Origin: Megamerina dolium
Taxonomy: Eukaryota; Arthropoda; Insecta; Diptera; Megamerinidae
NCBI GenBank assembly: GCA_963854835.1
Contig: OY978530.1
Span: 7,272,854-7,336,853, forward strand
Direction of reading: 5' to 3'
Length of the DNA stretch: 64,000 nt
In this document: piece by piece, positions 56,482 through 64,000 of the stretch
How positions within the stretch are numbered: the stretch's first letter is position 1
How the letters are laid out: each line of letters opens with the position of its first letter
Made by a program: the position numbers and the translations under genes
Notes under the pieces: generated by a model
Databases searched by the model: none
The model's input: the letters and a program-made list of their open reading frames with translations, nothing else
What the model was told of the DNA's origin: nothing

Positions 56482-57414
56482 AAGGGTTTTCTATTAGGGA
56501 CATAACAATTTTATATATTAATAAAATACAGAAATATTTGAGATATGGAGTTCAAATTTATTGTGGATATATTGCAAGCATTACATTTTATGAATGAAAC
56601 TCGATTTCGGTCATATGACCACCACGAGCCCGTTTACAGCGGTCGATTCTTTGGACCCAATTTTCCACCACTCTAGCACACATTTCGACCGGGACGTTGG
56701 CAATTTCGCGTTGGATGTTGTTTTTGAGCTCGTCTAAAGTTGCTGGCTTGTTGGCATAGACCAGTGACTTGATAAAGCCCCATAAAAAGAAATCCAATGG
56801 TGTTAGATCGCATGAACGAGGCGGCCATTCGACCGGACCATTTCTCGAGATAACACGTTCACCGAATTTGCCTTGCAATAAATCGATTGTGTCGTGTGCT
56901 GTGTGGCTAGTGGCACCGTCTTGTTGAAACCACATATCGCTGATGTCAAGTTCATCCAATTCTGGCCACAAATAATCTTCCAACATAGCACGATAGCGCT
57001 CTCCATTGACGGTAACATGACGGTCGTTTTCATCCACAAAAAAATACGGCCCAATCACACCTCCGGCATGAAAACCGCACCAAACAGTAACTTTTAGCGG
57101 GTGCAACGGTGTCTCAAGAAGCAATTGTGGGTTTGTTGCTGACCAATAACGCATATTTTGCTTATTGACAAAGCCATTGAGCCAGAAATGAGCTTCATCG
57201 CTGAAGATGATTTTTCGCTCTTAAAGTTGCGACCACCGACTCAGAATTTAGGTAGTAATTTTTAATCATTTCCAAACGTTGCTGGTTCGTGAACTTTACC
57301 ATGATGAAAATGTTGACTTTAACTAACGTTTTGACATTGACAGTTGATTAAAAAAGTTTAAGGGTGCGTTCATATAAAGATACGAAATTGTTATGTCCCT
57401 AATGGAAAACCCTT
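56482..57414 (-). mobile_element. DD41D rosa-type mariner, internally deleted
   Basis: The ends AAGGGTTTTCTATTAGGGAC (56482-56501) and, inverted, AAGGGTTTTCCATTAGGGAC (57395-57414) match at 19 of 20, continuing to ACAATTT. TA precedes, TT follows. On the minus strand the transposase starts MVKFTNQQRLEMIKNYYLNS, runs to VVATLRA and jumps to KIIFSDEAHFWLNGF: the HTH domain is deleted. The catalytic part (57154-56588) is open for 188 residues, with FQQDGATSHT and WPPRSCDLTPLDFFLW; the Asp pair is separated by 41 residues, and the first Asp is in FSDEAHF just upstream. Confidence 0.9.
56588..57154 (-). pseudogene. rosa-type transposase catalytic domain
   Basis: 188 codons without a stop. VTVWCGFHAGGVIGPYFFVD, MWFQQDGATSHTAHDTIDLL (second Asp) and VEWPPRSCDLTPLDFFLWGF (third Asp) are all in one frame, ending RGGHMTEIEFHS*. 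The first Asp block (FSDEAHFWLNG) is upstream in the frame before a shift near 57190. It is a different subfamily from 58620-59880, with ends and protein clearly diverged. Confidence 0.88.
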
Positions 57415-57599
57415 TTCTAATGTGATATTTCGCTGTTAGTGGCTAGAACCGCTATCGTGATTTCTACAGCAAGGCTACACTAATAGTGATTCGTGATTTT
57501 TCACTCTAAATCAAAATCACTATTGACAATGACGAAAGCGAATGGTGATTTGGATAACGATGGATCTTTTGTGCGGAAAATTCAATGACTGGATCATTT

Positions 57600-57712
57600 A
57601 AAAAAATGGCCACAACAACTGGCCACCAAGATCATGTGATTTAACACCACTAAATTATTTTATGTGGCGTTTTGTTAAATCATAGGTTCACGCCAACCAA
57701 CTCAAAATTATT
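57600..57712 (+). pseudogene. rosa-type transposase scrap, third Asp changed to Asn
   Basis: The plus strand reads NWPPRSCDLTPLNYFMWRFV then VHANQLKIIE, parallel to WPPRSCDLTPLDFFLWG. No ends found. Confidence 0.75.
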
Positions 57713-57714
57713 GA

Positions 57715-58372
57715 ATACGATGAGTTGTATTATTCAAAGCAAACTCCATATTGGGAATTATTTTTTCTAATGAAAGATCGTTCCCTGCACTAGTCAATTT
57801 TGAAATCATTGGCGCGATAGCTCGATTTATCTTCTCAACCTGACCATCTTTAGCGATCTTTATGTGCCTTATATTATTATTTTTGAGAAATTTGAAGTAA
57901 ATGCACTCCCTCGGTCAGATACAATATTATTTGGTCGGCTATATGCAGTAAAATACGATTCATTTGTAGTCGTTGTATTTGTGGCGAATAACTTCACGGA
58001 TTTAGAAAACTCGTCAATAACTAAGGAAACATACCTTTTCTTTGCATTTTTAATAGTAACTGGACTAAAATGGTCAATATGAACAGTATCTAAAGAAACT
58101 TTTCCTTTTGAAATATTGTTTAACAGCCCCTCATGTTTCCCGAATTTCGAACAGAAGATAATGCACTTTAAACAATTGGATATATGATCCTTGACCTTTT
58201 CTCTTAGTTTGGGAAACCAATAAGATTTCAATATTGCATCAGCAACTTTGTCACGCCCTAAATGGCCCATATCATCATGAAAAAGTTGCAATATACTACT
58301 TTCCATGTTCTGTGGAACGTAAAACAGAATGGTATTTCCTCTTTTCCTGTAGACTAAGTCATTTGTTCAGGT
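57715..58372 (-). pseudogene. Gypsy-type integrase fragment (different family)
   Basis: The frame 58306-57869 has the zinc domain HDDMGHLGRDKVADAILKSY with CLKC, then LDTVHIDHFSPVTIKNAKKR (first Asp), LVIDEFSKSVKLFA and IVSDRGSAFTSNF (second Asp). After a shift, GQVEKINRAIAPM (57815-57780) supplies the Glu. The sequence is close to the 412/mdg1-like group of Gypsy elements and unlike the copies at 8 and 42 kb. No LTR is present. It lies against the rosa element at 58620. Confidence 0.82.
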
Positions 58373-58617
58373 GCAATGAACTATTGAAACCAACATAAGC
58401 AATCACCTGCAGTTTTTTTTATTTCTATACATATTTATAATTGTGTGCAGGTCATTTCCTTTATATTTATTTGTCTATTCAGCATTTCTATATATTATGC
58501 ATAAATTATATTTATATATAATAACGTTCACAATACTTATAATGTTTTTTATCAATGCCAGCAATTACCTGCAATCGATTATTTTGGCATTCCTTAACAA
58601 TTAAGTGCAGGTCATTG
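58373..58617. other. Unassigned AT-rich DNA with GTGCAGGTCATT repeats
   Basis: GTGCAGGTCATT occurs at 58445-58456 and 58605-58616, the latter ending one base before the TA target of the rosa element. No gene recognised. Confidence 0.5.
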
Positions 58618-58619
58618 TA

Positions 58620-60118
<1,499 letters not shown>

Positions 60119-60830
60119 TTTTTTTTTAGAGGGCATGTACGATTCATACTGTCCGCTAAGGATACACCTCATTTGGAACCACGCTCAGTCAGTATTATCT
60201 TATTATGCTGGACTTGCGAACCAGTACGCCTACGTACTAAACCCTTAACTCCGACTTCTGTAGCTTGTATTTATTTTTGGCCCTGCGGGACCACCGTTAA
60301 GAACTACTTCACAGGACCGAGCTAGCCCAAAAAGGCTCTTCACACACACCCTACAGGGTGATTCATACGTTGCATGTATATTTCTACTTCTACGCTGCCT
60401 TTCTTTCGACCTGAGCTTCTGAAGCGCTATTGCGGAGCATTCCTTTATCTTAGCCCACACAAATCTCGATTGCAGCATGTGGCTCACAATGTTATCGGGT
60501 GTCATCCTTTCTTTTATTAACGTCTCTATATCTGCTCTCTGTGCTACATATCTCGAACAAATGAAAAAGATATGCTCTGCGCTTTCACCAAAGGATCATT
60601 CTGTCGCGTTATCGTTCCTAAATCTGAGGAGGTACTCCCTGAAACAGCCATGACCCGACAAAAACTGCGTCAGGTAAAAGTCTGTCTCTCCATGTTCTCT
60701 ATCGACCTAGGCTTGGACGTTCCTGGCGAGCCTGTGCGTCCACCTTCCTTTTTCTGCTGCATCCCATTGTGTTTGCTACTCGTCGAAGCTCATCTGTGTC
60801 TCCTTTTCAAGTTCATCTGCCGTTAGTCGC

Positions 60831-62273
60831 CTATTCATGCTTTTTGATCTCTTGCAGACTCTGCTCTGAAGCAATTATGTTCGGCGGCATAATGCCAGAT
60901 ATAACACCGACCGCTTCGTGCGACACAGTTCTAAAAGCGCAGGCAACTCTAATGGCGCTTAGCCTAAAAACTGCTTTCGCCTTCTTGACATATGTTTTTT
61001 GACACAGGGCTCTCTCCCATATAGGCGCGGCATACATCAATACGGACTGGCTTACTTTAGCCAGGAGTGCTCTCCTACTCTGGCTAGGGACGCCAATGTT
61101 CGCCATGATTCTCGTCATAGCCGTTGTCACTGCAGCCGCCGTACTACATGTTTTTTCATTATGATCCTTGAAATTGAGTCTCGCATCAATCATCACACCA
61201 AGGTACCTCAGTGACGACTGCGTTGGGACATTATAGCCGTCAATGTTCAGGGTGATTGTTTCCCTTTTTTTCCTGCTCGAAATAAGGACCTCTGTTTTCT
61301 GTCCTGCAAGCTGGAGCTTTGTCTTCGTGAGAAACTCCTTAAACTTCGACACTGTCTTATTGCAGATGCTCTGAATCTGGTAAAGTTCAGCAATATCGTC
61401 CTCATACCCAATTATCTGAGCATCCTTTGGCAGCGAGAGGTGTAACACACCATCGTACAATACATTCCTTAGCAACGGGCCCAGTACGGAGCCCTGCGGT
61501 ACTCCGCCCGTTACAACATAGCTTTTGGGACCTTCGTCGGTATCGTATAATAACAGTCTGTTACACAGATAGCTGTTTATTATCCACGGCAGATACACAG
61601 GTGTTTTCTTAGTTTCCAGCGCCCTCATGATATGCGGCCAATATGCCGAGTTGAAAGCATTTTGCATATCAAATGTGACAACTGCGCAATATTTTTTATC
61701 GCCATGCATCCATCTGACGCCCTCTACCGCCTTGTCCGCAATGTCCGTCAATTTTCCAACTGCGTCTATGGTGGATCGATGTCTACTAAAGCCAAATTGA
61801 TTCGCAGACAAGCCAGTCGACTTACCTTCTAGATGATGCTCCAGACGAGTGCAGATCAGCCTCTCCAGTATTTTGGCCATTGTTTCGATCATGCATAGTG
61901 GTCGATACGCACTCAGCTCACCTGCCGGTTTATTCGGTTTCTGAAGTAGAGCTAGACGCTGCTTCTTCCACACTTTCGGGAAAATCCCTTCATTCAAGCA
62001 ACGCGTATAAAGCTCAGTGAAAACCTTCGTATTATGTTTAACGGCGATCTTAAGCGCCTTGTTCGGGATACCATCAAGTCCAGGCGCCTTTGTGTTACCA
62101 AACCTCTCCGCCGCCATTATTATCTCCGCCTCGTCGATTAGCACTGCTTCCTCTACTGCGGGTGCTACCATACTTGGTTGTGGATCTTGCTCCGTGAAAA
62201 ACGTTTTCACCACCTTTTCTAGGAGAATAGGGCAGGTTTGAGCTTGGCCTCTACCACCTTTGACCTTCATCAT
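60831..62273 (-). pseudogene. R1-clade reverse transcriptase, 480-codon open frame with YEDD
   Basis: Longest open frame of the window. TKAPGLDGIPNKALKIAVKH (residues 61-80), AYRPLCMIETMAKILERLIC (122-141), NQFGFSRHRSTIDAVGKL (158-175), VVTFDMQNAFNSAYW (motif A, Asp202), GGVPQGSVLGPLL (motif B, 256-268) and GYEDDIAELY (motif C, 289-298). The usual YADD is YEDD, so both catalytic Asp remain but Ala is Glu. Then GQKTEVLISSRKKRETITLN and LRYLGVMIDARLNFKDHN. The C-terminal domain continues in another frame after the stop at KKHE*. The chosen Met is internal to ORF2. Confidence 0.9.
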
Positions 62274-62294
62274 GACTATTTTGTATGCGTCGCA

Positions 62295-63342
62295 TCACGG
62301 GTTGTCGTCCACTTTTTCACAAAGGTCTTTGAAGCACGAGGGCTTGCTTCTTTTTATCGCCTTCTTAAACTCCTTGCGTTTTTTCTTGAAGCATTCACGC
62401 AGTCTTGTATGCTCCGCCGTACCTATGCTTCTTTGGGAGAGTCGTTTCGCTCTATGACATTCGCTTTTTAGCGTGTTAATATCATCGTTCCACCAATATG
62501 CGGGCTTTCTAGACAACTTCTGCCCTTTCCTGCACATGGCAGCGTCGCAGACTTTGCTAACATACTTCACCAACATGTCGTTGGCTTGTTCGTCCGCGTC
62601 GTTCGAGCTGTCCGGGTTCTCATCTAGCATGAATCTGAAGGCTTCCTCATTTAGCGTTTCCACCTTCCACCCTTTGGTCTGAGTTTTTTGCAGCCTCACT
62701 CGAATCTGTGCATTCTTGCCGAATAGCATCATAATAGCAAGGTGATCACTATGTGTGTAAAAGTCGCACACCTGCCAAGTTGCCAAACGTACTCACCAGT
62801 GCACGGCTGACGAACGTAATGTCAATTATTGAGCCGCGACCATTCTTCTCAAAGGTATTCTTTCCGCCGGTATTGAGCAACACCGCGTCTAGCAAGGAGA
62901 ACGCCTTAAGCAGAGCATCACCCCTCCTGTTTGTATAACTGCTGCCTCATTCCTCGGCCCATGCATTGAAGACGCCTGCTATCACGTTTGGCGTAGTATT
63001 TCGAGCGTCTACCACTAGCTCGTCCAGGATCCTTTCGTAGTCGACATGCGTCACACTCGGCGGAATGTAGTAGTTGTAAAAATTAATTCCACAGATTTTC
63101 GCCCGCGAATAATGTCTTTTTCTAGTGAGTGGCTTGTCTTGGAGGGAGTTGCCCCCACAGGCCAATATCGCAGCTTTGTTTCCATGATCAGATATCCAGA
63201 TTCCGGCGCTTAGGTTCTTGTACTGCTCGCAGACTATCGCAACGTCTATCTTCTCCTCATATATTGTCTGCATCAGTAGCTGCTGCGCAGCTTCACAGTG
63301 ATTTAAGTTGATTTGTACAACTCTCACTTGAGCCTTTTGCAC
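62295..63342 (-). pseudogene. R1-clade endonuclease, catalytic residue changed
   Basis: The frame 63342-62947 starts MQKAQVRVVQINLNHCEAAQ, an AP-type endonuclease start, and shows VAIVCEQYKN and AGVFNAWAEE*: the catalytic Asp of GDFNAW is Val, and the following Trp codon is TGA. After the stop, words SIIDITFVSRALVS are in-phase pieces, and the frame 62786-62295 holds FYTHSDHLAIMM (SDH motif) and AYWWNDDINTLKSECHRAKR (linker). Two point changes thus disable the nuclease. Confidence 0.85.
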
Positions 63343-63489
63343 GCTGCTTGATATAGGGGACGCATCCTACTGCCAATTTGGTGACCAACCACCTCTCGTC
63401 CGGACGGAAGATTCCTCCTGGAACGACCGCTAAGTATTTCGTCAGGAAGACCGTCATGAGAGATTTCGCTCGTAGTTCGTTAGGTAGGT

Positions 63490-64000
63490 CATTTAGTTCG
63501 TACCTGTCAACATTGCAGCAGCGTTCATTCTGCGTTCCATTGCTCTATGGCGTTCTATGCGTCTGAGCTCAGTCATCATTCGTGCAGCTACCGATTGTAC
63601 TACCACCCACTTTTCAAGTGATTCGCACATGTGCGATATCAGGTTGCTATTTGTAGGGAATTCTCCAACTGCTACCTGCATAGCTTGCCTCTCATTTTCA
63701 AAGCGAGGACAGCTGAAAAGGACGTGTTCCGCATGTTCAATTTCACCAGGACATTCAGGGCAGAAAGGATCTTCTTCGTGCTTAAAATGATGTAGATATT
63801 GATTAAAACATCCATGGCCACTTATCAATTGGGTTAGATGGAAATCCACTTCACCATGTCCGCTGTTAAACCAAACTTCTACGTTTGATATCAACCTGTA
63901 TGTCCATCTACCTTTCACGGATGTTTCCCACCTCTGTTGCCATTCCAAAAGACTACGTCGCCTTTCTTCCTCCTTTGATGTATTTCTGGCCGATGAGTGA
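63490..64000 (-). pseudogene. C-terminus of another R1-clade LINE, running off the window
   Basis: The frame 63948-63493 reads KGRWTYRLISNVEVWFNSGH, DFHLTQLISGHGCFNQYLHH and CPECPGEIEHAEHVLFSC, the R1-clade C-terminal domain with its C-C-H-C motif, ending AAMLTGTN*. It aligns with 60760-60480 but is a different family. It lies head to tail with the next R1-type copy, about 150 bp of non-coding DNA apart. The body is outside the window. Confidence 0.85.

Larger units (their letters stand above)
56370..57560. repeat. Direct repeats flanking a rosa-type insertion
   Basis: 56434-56480 (TAGTGATTTCTATTGCTAGT...) and 57456-57503 (TCGTGATTTCTACAGCAAGG...) align over about 47 bp, and GTGATTTTTCACT occurs at both outer edges (56390, 57506). 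The rosa-type element seems to have entered a short satellite-like or duplicated sequence rich in GTGATT/AATCAC. Confidence 0.7.
60128..63345 (-). mobile_element. R1-clade LINE, ORF2 nearly complete
   Basis: On the minus strand: endonuclease (63342-62295), reverse transcriptase (62273-60831), and a C-terminal domain out of frame (60830-60300; GRWTHRLARNVQA, FLSGHGCFREYLLRF, AEHIFFICSRYVAQRADI). The 3' end has CCTCTAAAAAAAAACACG at about 60131-60113, a short A tail. There is no RNase H. Motifs and the C-terminal H/C pattern suit the R1 clade. ORF1 is absent, so the copy is 5' truncated at or near the start of ORF2. Confidence 0.85.

Overview
This window is eukaryotic, AT-rich, intron-scale DNA from a fly (Diptera), most likely a tephritid fruit fly. 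The reasons are the mix of transposon families (RTE/BovB-type, R1-clade, Jockey-type and RNase H-bearing LOA/I-type LINEs, Ty3/Gypsy elements, mariners), several copies of a DD41D 'rosa'-type mariner first described from the tephritid Ceratitis rosa, a tRNA-derived SINE, and at least nine long (TA)n microsatellites. I find no convincing host protein gene and no functional RNA gene. Nearly every recognisable coding segment is transposon-derived, and most are broken by stops, frameshifts or deletions.

Layout. 1-4.8 kb: unassigned AT-rich DNA with an 87-bp direct repeat and a mariner scrap. 4.8-8.35 kb: two RTE copies on the minus strand. 8.39-12.13 kb: a Gypsy element (minus) with two nearly identical LTRs, a tRNA-Leu primer-binding site and an internal deletion joining Gag zinc knuckles to integrase. 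14.75-16.4 kb: LOA-like relic carrying a complete SINE with a 12-bp target duplication. 18.5 kb: 3' end of a related Gypsy. 20.2-21.6 kb: decayed mariner with both ends. 21.76-26.6 kb: almost complete RNase H-bearing LINE (minus). 27.3-29.5 kb: Jockey-type LINE (plus). 29.9-34.6 kb: possible solo LTR, a ~150-bp tandem repeat split by a LINE with an 11-bp target duplication, a 363-bp inverted repeat about 98% identical, a Merlin/rosa chimera and a mauritiana-like mariner. 35-37.7 kb: RTE copy (plus). 38.6-39.3 kb: mariner with about 150-bp inverted repeats, invaded by an RTE tail. 40.8-46.5 kb: Jockey scrap, SINE head, mariner scrap, second Gypsy holding a solo LTR and a LINE tail, then an R1-type relic. 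47.7-51.4 kb: RNase H LINE lacking its endonuclease. 51.7-52.1 kb: SINE copies. 53-55.5 kb: RTE, LOA, R1 and a second RTE 3' fragment. 56.5-59.9 kb: three rosa copies and a Gypsy integrase fragment. 60.1-64 kb: R1-type LINE plus the end of another.

No genes here form a host pathway. What the sequence records is the order of insertions, with several nested events fixed by visible target-site duplications. By my boundaries about 26 kb of retroelement lies on the minus strand and about 8 kb on the plus strand. That orientation bias, together with the nesting, makes a transposon trap such as a piRNA cluster or pericentromeric heterochromatin a reasonable hypothesis, not a demonstrated one. Names of LINE clades rest on motif recognition by eye.
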